Source: Bactrocera neohumeralis
Taxonomy: Eukaryota > Arthropoda > Insecta > Diptera > Tephritidae
Length of the DNA stretch: 64,000 nt
Direction: 5' to 3'
Assembly: GCF_024586455.1 (NCBI RefSeq)
Contig: NW_026089623.1
Span: 9,582,204 to 9,646,203 of the forward strand
Each line of letters begins with the position of its first letter. Position 1 is the stretch's first letter. A program made the translations under genes and the position numbers. The notes under the pieces were generated by a model that ran no database searches, was not told the DNA's origin, and saw only the letters and a list, made by a program, of their open reading frames with translations. Shown here piece after piece: positions 30,063 through 42,102 of this stretch.

Positions 30063-32089
30063 CGCACTTTAAATAGTTTAATTTTTGAACTTTAGGTGTA
30101 AATATCTCAATAAATATAGTTTAAAAAAACTAAAAAACACGCTTTTAAAGTGAAAAATAATTCTTTGTTTAAACTAACAATAATGAAGGAAAAATTCCTG
30201 CATTACTGTGAAAATAGCGTGGAATGCTCGATATATGAAAAATATGTCACAAAGCACCCCACGCTTTTAGTTTGTTTTATATGCTGAGATATGCTTTTGT
30301 TTTTTAGTTTGATGTGAGAAACCCCAAAACTTGTTAAAATATGAACTATGACATGTAGTATTGGTTAAGTAAATCGTTAATTAGGCAGCATTTAATATCT
30401 ACTCGTAACGTTTCATTGACTAATTGTGAGACCAAGTCTGTTTTATCCGTTTGATTGTATACCTAATATATTCCTGATATTTATAATGTCCATTTAATCC
30501 ATTTCTATTGTTCTTGACTAGCACTTATAATTCAAGTGGTTGACCCGGAAAATAGCTAAACTAGGTAGGTGGGTTGTCTCATTTTTACAGGTAGAGAGGT
30601 TCAGATATTAGGTAGGTAGAATATTTCTTTCTGTATTTTAAATTTTTATGAATTTTTATTTTCCGCGGGAACCAAAAAAGTAACGGTACAAACTTGGCTT
30701 AATCCATTTCTATTGTTCTTGAATAGCACTTATAACTCAAGTGGTCGACGAGGAAAATAGGTAACCTAGGTAGGCGGGTTGTCTCATTTTCCATTTTTTT
30801 CAGGTAGAGGGGTTCAAATATTAGGTAGTTAGAATATTTCTTTGTGTATTTTAAATTTTTACGAATTGTTATTTTATATTGAATGAATTTATCTTTCTTT
30901 TATGGGATTTACAAATATTGTGAAATATACACGAATATAACTTAATCGTATTCTCCGCCATTAGATTCGGTGACAATTTTTCAAAAGCTCACATCGACGT
31001 GACAGCTAAAGTTTAAAAACAAAAAAGGAGTTTTCGATTGCAGTTGCTTTTCGGAGGCCATCTGAAGTATCTGAATTTTTTTTACTACAAAAATTCTATT
31101 ATAAGTATTAATTTTTTTATTACCTAAAAGTCACATGTTTTGCGTTATTTGATATTATTTCTTCTGGTGCGCGGTTAGATACACATATATCTATATAAAA
31201 TATACTTTATACATAAATTTCAGTATATACATATGCTATTCAAATGTCACCAAAACTAGTTTTATATAGATGTTGCATACTTTTAAGCGCATCTTTTTGG
31301 TGAGCTGCTTAAAGTTACTATCGCCTTTTCCTGCAGTGTCGCTCAAATATTCTAGGCTTCAGTACCACTTAAAAAAAGTTACAAATCAACATGCATACAA
31401 GTGAAGCTAATAAAAACGTATTAAAAACCTTAAAGGACCATCTCAACAGGCAATTTAATGTTGCTAAAAATCAGGTTTGATGTCTAAGTAAACTTATTTT
31501 ATACTATTTATAGCTAGCAATGAAATGTCATATTGGTAGTTTGAAAGAGCGGTTTTCATTTTCGTAAAACCTTTTAAGAGACAACATGTACGGTATATAT
31601 ATCTTACCATAAAATTTTGCAGATTGTTAGTTGAACATTAAATTATTATAATTTGGTATTTTTACTTTTATTTAATGTTTTTAAACAAAAAAAAAAATTA
31701 TTCATAAAAAAAACTCCATTTTGAGTTCAACTCTTGAATTACGTGGACAAACAAGTTCAACTCTGAGTTTGAGTTCAAGTTTTCCGTTACTCTTGTGCTT
31801 ACACATTGGACATGATTCAATTCCGTTAGTTTTTTTAAATGAATTCTTGTGTTATTTCGGGCAGAGCAACGTGATTTTTGTTTCATTGAACATGGCAAGA
31901 GACAAATTTGGAATTGAGTTTCGGAAGAGAACTGTTTCCGATTTTGAGAAAAGAATGGCACAAAAAAGCATTGCTACACAATATGATAAGCACAATTTCG
32001 CGAATAATAAAAAAAAAATTGTTACAACAAAAGAAGTTTCTGTTATTCACCGAGGCAGTCGGGCACGGAAAACGAACCAAAGGACAACT
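30063..32089. other. AT-rich region with one diverged direct repeat
   Basis: No genes recognised. Apart from the 205-bp-spaced direct repeats at 30495-30872, the region is AT-rich. Short frames at 31698-32135 overlap on both strands and show no domain. Confidence 0.5.
30495..30872. repeat. Direct repeat pair, ~170-bp units, period 205 bp
   Basis: TAATCCATTTCTATTGTTCT followed by CACTTATAA(T/C)TCAAGTGGT, GGTTGTCTCATTTT and AGAATATTTCTTT is present at 30495-30658 and again at 30700-30872, about 85-90% alike by eye. Confidence 0.75.
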
Positions 32090-32325
32090 TAATCTAAATC
32101 CATTGGCCCTGATGGAATTAACATGCTTATGCTAAGGCATCTAGGCTCGGCGGGAGTAAGTTATCTCACCAAGGTCATCAACTTGTCGCTGACCACTCTT
32201 CAAATACCCGATGTGTGGAAAGTCTGAATTGTGGTGCCACCACTGAAACCTGGGAAACCGGCAACAAAGGGGAGTCCTATCGTGCGATAACTCTCCTCTC
32301 CCCAGTAGGCCTTGCTACTCCCGGC
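32090..32325 (+). pseudogene. Jockey/I-like LINE RT fragment
   Basis: It reads SIGPDGINMLMLRHLGSAG then VSYLTKVINLSLTTLQIPDVWKV, a stop, and VPPLKPGKPATKG: RT motif 0-1 of the same LINE type as 14460-14730. It abuts LINE copy B at about 32330. Confidence 0.65.
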
Positions 32326-32332
32326 ACCTCGG

Positions 32333-32925
32333 GGACGGCAGCCTCGGCTGTCATAACCAGAAGGTTCACAGCGGAAAAACTGGACATCCTGCTGATCCAA
32401 GAGCCTTGTGCCTACAAATGAGAGGTCAAAGGCCTCAAGACAGAATACAACAAGGTAATCTGGGATCTCTGTAGTGAGCGACTTAGAACTTGTATAGTAG
32501 TCAGGAGCAATATTAAATTTTTCTGCATTTCAGAATTCCTGACGCAGGATCTGGTGGCGGCACAGGCCAGGGACTATGAAGGCAAATACTTCGTCCTGGC
32601 ATCAGCCTACTTCCCGGGGGAGGCAACCACAGCACCCCCCGTAGTGGTGGAAAGGCTTGTGGAGTACTGCAGGAGGTACAGGCTGCCCCTTATCATCGGC
32701 TGCGACGCTATGGGGTGCGAACCCACCTTCATAACGATAAGCAGAAGGGAAGTGCTTGACATCACCTTCAGTAACGAGCCTGCAAGAGGTTGGGTCTCAG
32801 ACCACAGAATCGTAAGGTTCGCGCTGAAGGTAGAGGTAAGACAACTCTCCCCTAGACGTAACCCTCGGAGGGCAAACTGGAGCGCCTTCAGGGGGAGGCT
32901 GAGTGAGGATATGAGTAGGGAGTAG
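32333..32925 (+). pseudogene. LINE copy B, endonuclease domain with active-site deletion
   Basis: In one frame: RRFTAEKLDILLIQEPCAYK, a TGA at 32419-32421, then the middle of the endonuclease, LIIGCDA, joined directly to MGCEPTFITISRREVLD and SDHRIVRF. Compared with copy A, about 33 codons including the NAHH part of the active site are deleted in frame near 32709. The frame ends at 32923-32925 inside the linker. Confidence 0.8.
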
Positions 32926-33341
32926 AGCAGGTTATCTGCGTTGAACGGGTCCATTATTAACGCTTACAATCACAGTTGCCCCCTAAAAGTGCCCACAGAC
33001 AGGCGCAACTGTCCCTGGTGGTCAAGAAAGCTTGCAGACCTTAGGAAAAAAGTACGTAGTCTATTTAATAGAGCAAAACGTACAGGGGTCTAGGAAGAGT
33101 ATAGGAGCAACCTCACTCTATATAATAAGGAGATTAGGTCTGCTAAACAGGCTAGCTTTAGGAGATTCTGTGAAAATGTCACCTCCACACCAGAAGCGGC
33201 TCGACTCGGAGCGACGGGACTTTTACGACCAGGGCGGAAGACAGAGCCACAGAGCTTCTGCGTGCTCACTTCCCGGAGACTATTCCGGAAGACCAGTATC
33301 TACCCGTAATTGAACACAGGTCATCTCGCTCCGACTGGGCA

Positions 33342-35453
33342 TTGGCCTCGTTCGAGAAGTTTAAGTCTCCGGGAGTAGATGGTATCTTCCCAGCGCTTTT
33401 ACAACAGGGTGAGCAGATTCTGCTGCCACACCTGGTTCGGCTGCTGAGGGAGAGCCTCGCAATGGCGTATATATCTGAGTCATGGAGGACGGCTGAGGTG
33501 ATCTTCATACCCAAAGTAAGAAGGAAGGACTATTCGCTGGCCAAATCTTTCAGGCCAATTAGCCTAACTTCCTTCCTACTAAAAACTATGGAAAAGATCA
33601 TAGACTATGAGATAAGATCGAAGGCGCTGAAGATTGCACTCCTGCATGCTACTCAGCATGCATACAGAGCGGGAAGATCTACCAATACGGCTCTGTACCA
33701 GCTAACTTCGAAAATAGAGAGTTCACTAGAGAGTGGGGAAGTGATGCTATGCGCCTTCCTGGTCATCGTAAGTGCCTTTGACAACACATCTCACAGGAGT
33801 TCAGGCAGGGCACTGGAGAGAAGGAATGTGGGAGCACCGATGCGTAGATGGATAGAGGCCGTACTGCGCACCAGAATTGCTGAGACTACAGTAGAAGGTA
33901 CAAGGATTCGTCTTGGCACAACAAAGGGCTGCCCACAGGGTGGTGTGCTATCACCAATACTATGAAGCCTAGTCGTGGACGATATGTTAGCACTGCTAAC
34001 GGACAATGGAATCCGCTGCCAAGGGTATGCGGACGACATTGTAATCATAGCCAGAGGCAAATTTGAGGACACTCTCTGCGACCTGGTACAACGAGGTCTA
34101 AACTTGGCAAAGAGGTGGTGTATGGGAGTTGAATTAAGTATCAACCCCTCAAAAACGACCGTAGTTCCGTTTACGAGACGCAGGTCCCTACCCGGTCTCA
34201 GGAATCTCACACTTGGTGGTAGAGAGGTCGAGATGACTAGCAGGGTCAAATATATTGGTCCTACGCTGGATTCAACTTTGCTTTGGAAGCAGCATGTGAA
34301 CCAGACCCTGGTAAAAGCAACAAAAGCATTAATGGTGTGCAATCGGCTGGCGAGTAAATCCTGGGGCTGTAAGCCAAGGATCATAAGGTGGTCGCAAGCT
34401 TCGGTAGGAACCCAACTATCGAAGATACAGCGGCTAGCTTGTGTCTGCATGACGGGCGCAATGCGTACTTGCCCTACGGCAGCTTTGGAGGTCCTGATGG
34501 AACCCACACCTCTTCATTTGGTGATCTGTTAAGTAGCCAAGCACTCACTCCTGCAAATGACAGCAGAGCGGTGTGGCAAAGGTAAGGTAATCTCGTCCCA
34601 GAGGATGGAGGTGATAAGTGGTAATATTCCAATAGCCCTCCTCCCGAAGGACAGCATTACCAAAACAATTAACTTCACGAAGAAGTTCAAGGTTACCCTC
34701 GGCAACAAGAATGAGTGGAACGACTCCACTCTTGAGCTAACGCTGAGGGAAAGTACGTTGAAGTGGTACACCGACAGCTCGAAAACGTGAGAGGGAATTG
34801 GGGCAGGGATCGCGAGTCCACGCACCTCACTCTTCATACCGATGGGTAGCTTTCCGAGCATTTTTCAGGCAGTGTTCTTTGCCATAAGTCGGTGTATAGA
34901 GATAAACCTCCATCGCAACTACCGCAATGAGCGAATAACCATACTCAGCGATAGTCAAGCGGCACTAAAAGCAATCTCCTCATACGAGATCAAATCGCTA
35001 CTAGTGCAGGAGTGTAGAGAACGGCTGAACAGCCTAGCTGAACGAAACCAGGTGCACCTAATTTGGGTGCCTGGTCATAGAGGAATAACCGGCAACGAAC
35101 TGGCTGAGCTTGCCCGCTCTGCAGCCTCAACCAATATGGTAGGGACCGAACCATGCACCGAGGACGGCCCCCATACCGTAAAAGAGCTGCTCCGTAAGGA
35201 AGAAAAAGTGGACAGGGAAAGGAATTGGCAACGAGCGCATGGTATGCGACATGCTAAGTTGCTAATTGGGGGGTATAACCGGAATAGGTTTAAATCAATA
35301 ATTAACATCCCAAGGGATAAACTCAGGCTACTGATCGCATTCTACACCGGCCACTGCAAGCTGAACAGACATTTTTTTAACATGGGCCTATCAGCTTGCG
35401 CCAACTGCCTGACACCGGAAACACCTAATAACCGACTGCACAGCAGTCTGTAG
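33342..35453 (+). pseudogene. LINE copy B, RT and RNase H in one frame with three stops
   Basis: A single frame carries FKSPGVDGIFPALLQ, SFRPISLTSFLLKTMEKI, AYRAGRSTNTALYQ, KGCPQGGVLSP, GYADDIVI (catalytic motif intact, near 34027), RNase H (KWYTDSSKT, LSDSQAALKAI, WVPGHRGITGNELAELAR) and part of the C-terminal region. Nonsense codons lie at 33963-33965, 34530-34532 and 34788-34790. An in-frame deletion near 34390 removes about 22 codons present in copy A (the LYTMIVRPIITYG block). The end of the frame is lost by an indel near 35400. Confidence 0.85.
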
Positions 35454-35618
35454 ACGCAGCTTAAAGGCCCTTGGATCCATGTTTCCGAATAAGGATCACA
35501 TCGCCTCACAGGCACCCAGTAGGTTATTGGACTTTATCAATATACTGGGGCTTAGTGAGTCAATGTGAATTAGGAGAGGGCACAATAGACCTAAGGTCGC
35601 GGAGCATTCCTCAATTAT

Positions 35619-35637
35619 TTATCTATCTATCTATCTA
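35619..35637 (+). repeat. ATCT tetranucleotide tail of LINE copy B
   Basis: TTATCTATCTATCTATCTAC directly follows the family 3' terminus, so it is the target-primed 3' tail rather than an unrelated microsatellite. Confidence 0.7.
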
Positions 35638-35964
35638 CGCTATTTTGTTAATTATTGATATTTTTCAAAGATCGTAGGTCATTGTATAGGAAATATCTTT
35701 AAATTTAATAAGCTTTTCAAATTTTTTTGTTTCAGAAACTCATTCGGCCGGAATCATGCCAGCAGTTGGGGCACTTTTTTTTGGCACCTCCGAAGACAAC
35801 CCATAACTCCGTTATTTTCAATATTTTTGTAAAAAGAAAATCTTAAGATATAGTTGAAAATATAGCTTATTACGTTCAAGTTCGAAATATTCAATCGCGT
35901 TCTTTCTCTTATAAAAAATCACGAAAATCGCCTAATTTTTCATGTGTCACACTGGTATAGCCCC

Positions 35965-36060
35965 TTAATGTTATGGAATAGCCACAACTGTTCTCAGACC
36001 TCAAGCCTATTGAGAACATGTGAGAGCTGATTAACAAGAACATAGATAGGACTGATAGCC
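35965..36060 (+). pseudogene. Tc1-like transposase scrap
   Basis: In one frame it reads NVMEWPQLFSDLKPIENM, a stop, and ELINKNIDR. This matches the W..QSPDLNPIENMWE segment bearing the third catalytic residue region of Tc1 transposases. No TIRs are visible. Confidence 0.55.
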
Positions 36061-37689
36061 CTGACAGACGACAGTGCTAATTTAAATAAGCGGGCTTAAT
36101 ATGCATTAACTTGCGCATTTGACCCATGTTAATGCAAATTAGTAATGCAGAAAAATTTCGTTCATTTAGCTAAATTTATCAAATTTGTGTAGGCAACACT
36201 GGTTAAAAATGGCCGATTTTTGCTATTGTCTGACAGATTTCGCTTGAAGTCTGCCGCGTTTACAGCATCAGAGGTTAGCAGTTTTTATATTGTTAATTAA
36301 ATTATGTGCAAGTATATTAACAAACACAAATTTTAATATTTTTAGATAGCAGAAAATAAATAACGCACAGTTTGCTTTTCGAGTTACAATCAAGTATTGC
36401 TTTTAATTGCACTTTACTATCTTTTAACGTATTAAATAATAAACGAATTTTTTCGGTAAATTTATTTGATTTTGAAATTGCCATTAATAATTTTGTCTTA
36501 TCCATTTTTATTTCACTATTTTTTTTTTAAATAAACAAATTTCACAATCAGCAGTGTAAATGCACAATTCTGCCGTCTGTCGCCATAAAATTTCAAAGCG
36601 CGTTAGCGTTTCTTAATGGGCATTGATTTTGCTCGTCTATTAGGGCTATAAAATAATGTATTAATTGCATTTGTTATGCCACCAAGGTATATGCCTAGCT
36701 TCGATCGCATGATGGCCGCAAAGATGAAATGTCAATGACCAATATTTTTTTATTTTTATGTTACGTAAACTGCAAATTAAAAAATAAGGGTAAATTTTAG
36801 AATAGCAGGTCAGTATGGTAATCTTTTTCAGTTTTTTTTTGCATTTTCTGTTCCCTTATACCCTTAAATTTAATGTAGAAACCCACTTTACCATTGGAGG
36901 GTTGCAAAAAAAAGGCCCAAAAATAATAATACCGCTCGACACACCTCAAACTTTAAACGCGTTTTTCTCAAAACATACTTTTTTTAACTGCCGGACATGA
37001 TTCCGGTCGAACTACTTATTTATATATATTTTAATTATAATTTTTTATAATTTCTTGACAATGTTATGACAAAATTTATGTAAAAAAACATGGGGAATAT
37101 TAAAAAAAAAAACGTTAATTACTTTTTTATTTATCAACATTTTTTTTATGATTCTAGTAGGGACGATAACCATTCATGTACTTTTAAAGAATAAATTGGG
37201 TTTTTGTATTTCAGGTGATCCAAACATGATAAATCGTGTCCGCCAGCGAAAACACGCATCTCATTCACCCAGCCATTTCTCCGACAGATGTCATCAAAAA
37301 ATTCCGAAAAAATTTGTTTATACACTCCACAATATACCTATTGATATGTGAAAAAAGTTTTATTCTATGAAAAAAAATGTCAAAAAACAGACCAGATTAC
37401 CCTACTGACCCCTTAAGAAAATATACATATAATATCCGCTGATTTATGATTTTTGAGACATTTGACTATAAAGTTCAAAAAGTCTTTTTTAAAATGCGTG
37501 TTTTTCCAATTTTTAAAGAATTTTACACTTGTGTTTTAACTGTTAACTTTTTGTTCACACAATAATAAAAGGATTGCATTCTAACAAATAATTAATGTTA
37601 CCAAATCTACATATTTTACAAAGGAACTGAAACAAATAATAACCCAATGACAGGAAAAAATAACACATTGTTTTTCGCATAGAACTTTT

Positions 37690-37750
37690 TTTGCGTTGGT
37701 GGCCCTCGGCCGCGCTTCAAAATAATAACCATGACCGATCCTACACCGGG
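37690..37750 (-). repeat. Inverted single unit of the 95-bp repeat
   Basis: The complement of this stretch contains GGTGTAGGATCGGTCATGG and GAAGCGCGGCCGAGGGCCAC, matching the units at 40551-40810 in the opposite orientation. Confidence 0.7.
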
Positions 37751-39018
37751 ATTTATCAATATAAAGTCAATTCTAAAAGATTTTAAACATCTCACACGAT
37801 ACTGAATTTTGTATTGACGGTGTCATCCACCTATTTAGTTTATTTTTATTCGTTTACGAAGTATTGTAGCACTAAATAAATTTCAACGAAAGTTAAATAA
37901 ATTACATTAATACCAATTTTTGCAGTATTTAATACAAAACAAATGTGCAGAACCGAATTACTGAAGTGCTAGTGGATATAAATTTCAAAATATATGTATG
38001 TGAAAAATTCTACTATAAATCAAATAAACGAGTTCTTTAAGTAGTAGAATTTTTTAACTTTAAGTGCAAATATCATAAAACCGAAAAAAATCAGCGGCAA
38101 CTCTACATACATATTTTTCAATCTGAAGAACCCTCTCTATCTGTACTTACCCATTTTAACTTTTTTTAATCAAACATTTTTCGGTTTGCTATATAAACGG
38201 ACCTGAGATCAACAGTAGTTTCGAATTTTCATCTGTAAATTTAACACTAAGACGCAAACGTCTGCTTAAAATCACCAAATCCACTAAAAACTAAAAACTA
38301 TGTTGTGAATGGACCGCTCAATCGCATTGCAAACCTTGTCAACTCGCTACATAACGACCTGGATTTCTACGGAGGAACATATAGTAACTTCATCACAGCC
38401 ACGAAGAACAAGCTACTCAACTATCATTGATTAATCAAACTTGAATTTTATAACTAATATTATTACCCTTGTCTTGTTGTATTTTCCCTTATATTAAATA
38501 TTAATTATTCAAATGTATATTGCCGATAGGCGTTGGTTTAATTAAATAAATAAATAAATCATTTAATATACGCTTAACTGAAATAAGTTTAAGCACTTGG
38601 GCTGTGATTTAGAATAGCATCTCGGAGTTAAAATGAGTATGTACTGATAGAGGCGGTCCACTAAGAAAAAAAATCAAAAATTCAAATATTTAAAATGCGT
38701 GGTTCTCCGATTTATAATGAATTTTACACTTATATTTTTCAATTTTTTATCAACTAACACTTCACTAAACCGTTTCTAATCGTTTATTGTATATTAAATA
38801 GTGCCAAAATAACTTTAATTCCATATGAAACTTTATTTGAAATCCATTTATTCATACAATAAGAAAATGGTTGCAAGCAAGCAAAAAATTAGTCTTACCA
38901 TATTTTGTAATGGAACAAAAATAAGAAAAAAAGAAATATTATGATGACGTCAATACTAAATCATTATCGTGTGATGAGTAATGTAAATTCTTTCGGAATT
39001 CTCATTATCTTGATAAAT

Positions 39019-39300
39019 CTCTGGGGCCGGCTTTAGTATGCCATCCCACGATTTCAGGGTTAAAATTGATATGGTTGGATAGAGCTGATGCTTGAGATTA
39101 AGAATATAGTACATATATAATTATGGCCGCTGTAAACTTATAGTTTTCGAGACATTTGCATTTTAAGTTGACAATTTCGCAAATTTTATTTTTCAATTTC
39201 TAGTAATTCTTCCTTTCATATTACATATGCATCTTTTATACACTTACACTTTACTACATAGTTTCTACAAATTTATTTTAAAATTCGAGACAAGCCCAAA
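39019..39300 (-). repeat. Member of the CATCCCACGATTTCAGGG repeat family (minus)
   Basis: It contains CCATCCCACGATTTCAGGG, then TTATAGTTTTCGAGACATTTGC and TACACTTACACTTTACTACAT. These also occur inverted at 40855-41215 and 55075-55495, and in the same orientation at 40192-40545. Its right edge, near 39302, touches the start of a 95-bp unit (AGGAGTTTTACTCGAAAAAA). Confidence 0.65.
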
Positions 39301-39769
39301 TAGGAGTTTTACTCGAAAAAAACCTGACCTGACCACATTTTCTCTAACGGATATTGTTACAACTAAACAAGGTACCGTTCTTTTTGTTGTCCGTTATGTC
39401 ATTATCTTCACATTTTTCAATACTGCGTCCCCCTTTTTAAACCACATTTTCTATAAAGGGTATTGTTACAACTAAACAATTTACCTTTTCTTTTTTCCCG
39501 TTTTGTAATTATTTTCATATTCATTTCATTTGAATTCCGCGTCCAGTATCAAAAATTAAAAATATATAGAAGTATAATATATGTAGGGATTAAAAATTAA
39601 AATGTATTTAAAAAATTGAGTGCGAATTCAAATATATAATAATATAAGTTTTAAACCGAACCGAAGCGTCAACCAGCTGAGGTGTGGTTAGGCGAACAAA
39701 TGTGCTTAAAGCGTCGAAAGAGAAATCAATATGGTATATTGCAAAAATAATTCAAACATTCGATTATAA

Positions 39770-40198
39770 AGAAAAATGTATTTCCCTTGCGGAAGAGGAA
39801 AAGCTTTCCGATGCCGGAAAGGTGGTTGTCGGAACCGAACTGCGTTGGCAAGGTCAAGCGATACCTGGCTCGACAACGTAAAAATTCCACTTCCTCAAGT
39901 ATTTTATTGAATGTATGCGTATGCATCCCACTGGCCGCATGCGGAGGTGAACAGTTTTATCAGGGAACCAGTTTTATCTAGCCCTACCATATGTGACTGG
40001 TATAATTACTGCTGCGAAGCCCTTGTAATATACCAAGTTGATTAAAAGGTAACGGTACTGTTCAAATAGATGAGAGCAAATTTGAAAATAGGAAATATAA
40101 CAAAGGTAATAATACATAAATACAATTGTTTTTTTATGTTATTAATATATCTTTTCTTATTTTAGGGCGGAGAGTCGAAGGTCACTGGGTTCTTGGGA
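39770..40198 (+). pseudogene. Merlin (IS1595-like) transposase remnant
   Basis: Across frames one can read a zinc-finger-like N-terminal scrap (EKCISLAEEEKL, then GTELRWQG), QVFY-stop-MYAYASHWPH, TICDWYNYCCEALVIYQ and a damaged MRANLKIGNI. A GT...TTTTAG interval follows, then GRRVEGHWVLGI, after which the homology is cut off. The order and the intron position equal those of the Merlin remnant at 45429-46656. Confidence 0.65.
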
Positions 40199-40545
40199 TA
40201 TTTGCATTTAAAGTTAAAAATTTTGCAAATTTTATCTTGCAATTTCTCGATTTATAGTAATTATTTCTTTCATATTATGCACTTTTTATACACTTACACT
40301 TCACTACATTGTGTCTACATATTTATTTTTCAGTAATTATTTTAATATTTGTTTAAAATAAGCATTTTATATTTTACACAAATTTCATTACATGCACAAT
40401 AACAAAAGTGATCCGTGTTGACAGATAATAAGTGTTGCCATATTTACACATTTATCAAACGAATAAAAATGAATAAAAAAAATAGGTTTATACCACAAAT
40501 ACATAAATCGTTATCCCTTTTCTTGTTATATCATGAGTAAAAAAC
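40192..40545 (-). repeat. Inverted arm 1 of an AT-rich foldback repeat
   Basis: This is the reverse complement of much of 40855-41215. Shared blocks include ACTTACACTTCACTACA, AATATTTGTTTAAAATAAGC and AATAAGTGTTGCCATAT. The two arms enclose the 95-bp tandem array. Confidence 0.72.
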
Positions 40546-40550
40546 AATAA

Positions 40551-40810
40551 AGAGATTTACTCGAAAAAAACTTGACACACCCCAGTGTTGGATCAGCCAG
40601 GGTTATTTTTTTTTTGAAGCGCGGCCGAAGGCCGCCAACGCCAAAAGGAGTTTTACTCAAAAAAACTTTACAAACGCCGGTGTTGGATCGGCCAGGGTTA
40701 TTTTTTTTTTAAAGCGCGGCCGAAGCCCGCCAACGCAAAAGGAAGTTTTACTCGAAAAAATAACCTGACAGACCCTGCTCTTTGCACAACCCGGTGTTGG
40801 ATCAGCCAAG
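40551..40810 (+). repeat. Tandem array, three ~95-bp units with GC-rich hairpin
   Basis: Units start at about 40551, 40647 and 40740 with A(G)GAGTTTTACTCGAAAAAA. Each carries GGTGTTGGATC(A/G)GCCA and, in the first two, GAAGCGCGGCCGAAGGCCGC, which contains the perfect hairpin GCGGCC-GAA-GGCCGC. The GC-rich hairpin is conspicuous in AT-rich surroundings. Confidence 0.8.
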
Positions 40811-40854
40811 TATATTTTTACCTGCATTTGAGTTTTTTTTTATTTATTTTTATT

Positions 40855-41215
40855 GTTTTCAATCGTTTGGGATATGGTAACACTTATTATTTGACAACAT
40901 GGAACACTTATTGTTATTGTGCGTGTAATAATATTTATGTAAAATTTAAAATGCTCATTTTAAGCAAATATCTAAAAATAAATATGTAGAAATATTGCAG
41001 TGAAGTGTAAGTGCATAATATGAAAGAAAAAGTTACTATAAATCGAGAAATTGCAAATTGAAATTAGCGAAATGTTCAACTTAAGATGCAAATATCGCGA
41101 AAACTAAAAGTTTGCAAGGGCTGTAGTTATATATTTTCTTAATCTGGAGCATCAGCCCTATCCAACCATAACACTTTTAACCCTGAAATCGTGGGATGGT
41201 GTACTAAAGTTTCCC
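40855..41215 (+). repeat. Inverted arm 2 of the AT-rich foldback repeat
   Basis: It is inverted relative to 40192-40545 and repeated in direct orientation at 55075-55495. It ends with TTTTAACCCTGAAATCGTGG and GTACTAAAGTTTCCCC. Confidence 0.72.
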
Positions 41216-41454
41216 CTATATTCGTAAATTGAAATTAAAAACACGATTTTTAAGATATTTCCCGTGAAAATTGGTGCACGTTTTCGGGAAAGCCGCTCTC
41301 CTGAACCTTTACCAAAGTTAGAAATATAAGTGTAAAATTCATTAAAAAATTGGTGAAACACGCATTTTAATAGTCGAGTTTTTTAACTTTAAATAGAAAA
41401 ATCTCAAAGCCATAAGTCAGTGGCAACTATACTCGTAAATATATTTTATTGATT

Positions 41455-42030
41455 CGGGCCTCCTCTAGGGTTGGGGTCGTTCCAGTATCTCCTTTTCACT
41501 GCTTATTCCTCTTAAATGCGTGCACGGATTTTTTTTTTTAATTTATATAGCACGGATAGCCAATGAATTAAACTTTGGTTTAAATGTAAATTTATTGTTA
41601 AATGTTAATTTGTTTTTTAGATATAAGTAAGCAAAAAACGCACATTTTCACATTTGCTCAAAGAATGGCTCTCTTCTTTTGAAGTTTTTGTTGCACTGCT
41701 TGCAAAAAAATTTAACAAATTTAACCAATTTAACACACACACATTCTTTGAAATATATTTAATTGAATTAATGATAAATTATGAATTTTAGGTTGCAATT
41801 ATATGTACAATTTAATAAATAAAACAGCTTTCAATTACGTGTTATACTGTTCCTTGAAATGTAAGCAAAATTACTGAATATGAACTGTCAAACGACGAGG
41901 AAAATAAGCACAAAAGAAAGACAGTAATAACCCAACGAATCAAAATGGTAGGTCTTATATACATTTGGGTTACTTTACATAGGACTTGTTTCGGATCGAT
42001 GGTTGAAAGTATTAACAAATGTGAAAAGGG
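41455..42030 (-). repeat. Long dispersed repeat, inverted copy at 54130-54670
   Basis: The complement of this segment matches 54130-54670 over more than 500 bp. It includes GGAACAGTATAACACGTAAT, CAAAAGAAGAGAGCCATT and ATTGGCTATCCGTGCTATAT. The two copies face each other across about 12 kb of DNA transposons. Confidence 0.78.
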
Positions 42031-42102
42031 GTGGTGGTTGGGTGGGTGGTTTTGTGGTGGGGTGGTCCTTAGGGCCACGCTCAATTAAGGTTATAATATA
42101 TA

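Larger units (their letters stand above)
32333..35637 (+). mobile_element. LINE copy B, same family as copy A (5'-truncated)
   Basis: Homology to copy A begins within the endonuclease coding region (GCAGCCTCGGCTGTCAT) and continues to the shared 3' terminus GGAGCATTCCTCA. A tail of about five ATCT tetranucleotides follows (35619-35637), so this is a 5'-truncated insertion ending in a microsatellite-like tail. The ORF is interrupted several times but its frame from 33342 to 35453 is largely preserved. Confidence 0.82.
35640..39018. other. AT-rich region, small Tc1 scrap, otherwise empty
   Basis: No gene recognised. It contains a Tc1 motif scrap (35965-36060) and one inverted unit of the 40.6-kb tandem repeat (37690-37750). 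Short frames throughout are AT-run artefacts. Confidence 0.5.

Noticed and set aside
31698..32135. Overlapping frames on both strands
   Set aside because: No domain, no shared homology with any element in the window.
35955..36655. Possible TIRs TATAGCCCCTTA and AGGGCTATA around the Tc1 scrap
   Set aside because: Only about 9 matching bases, no convincing TA target duplication.
40551..40810. Regularly spaced repeats considered as a CRISPR array
   Set aside because: Units are about 95 bp without distinct spacers and the context is eukaryotic.
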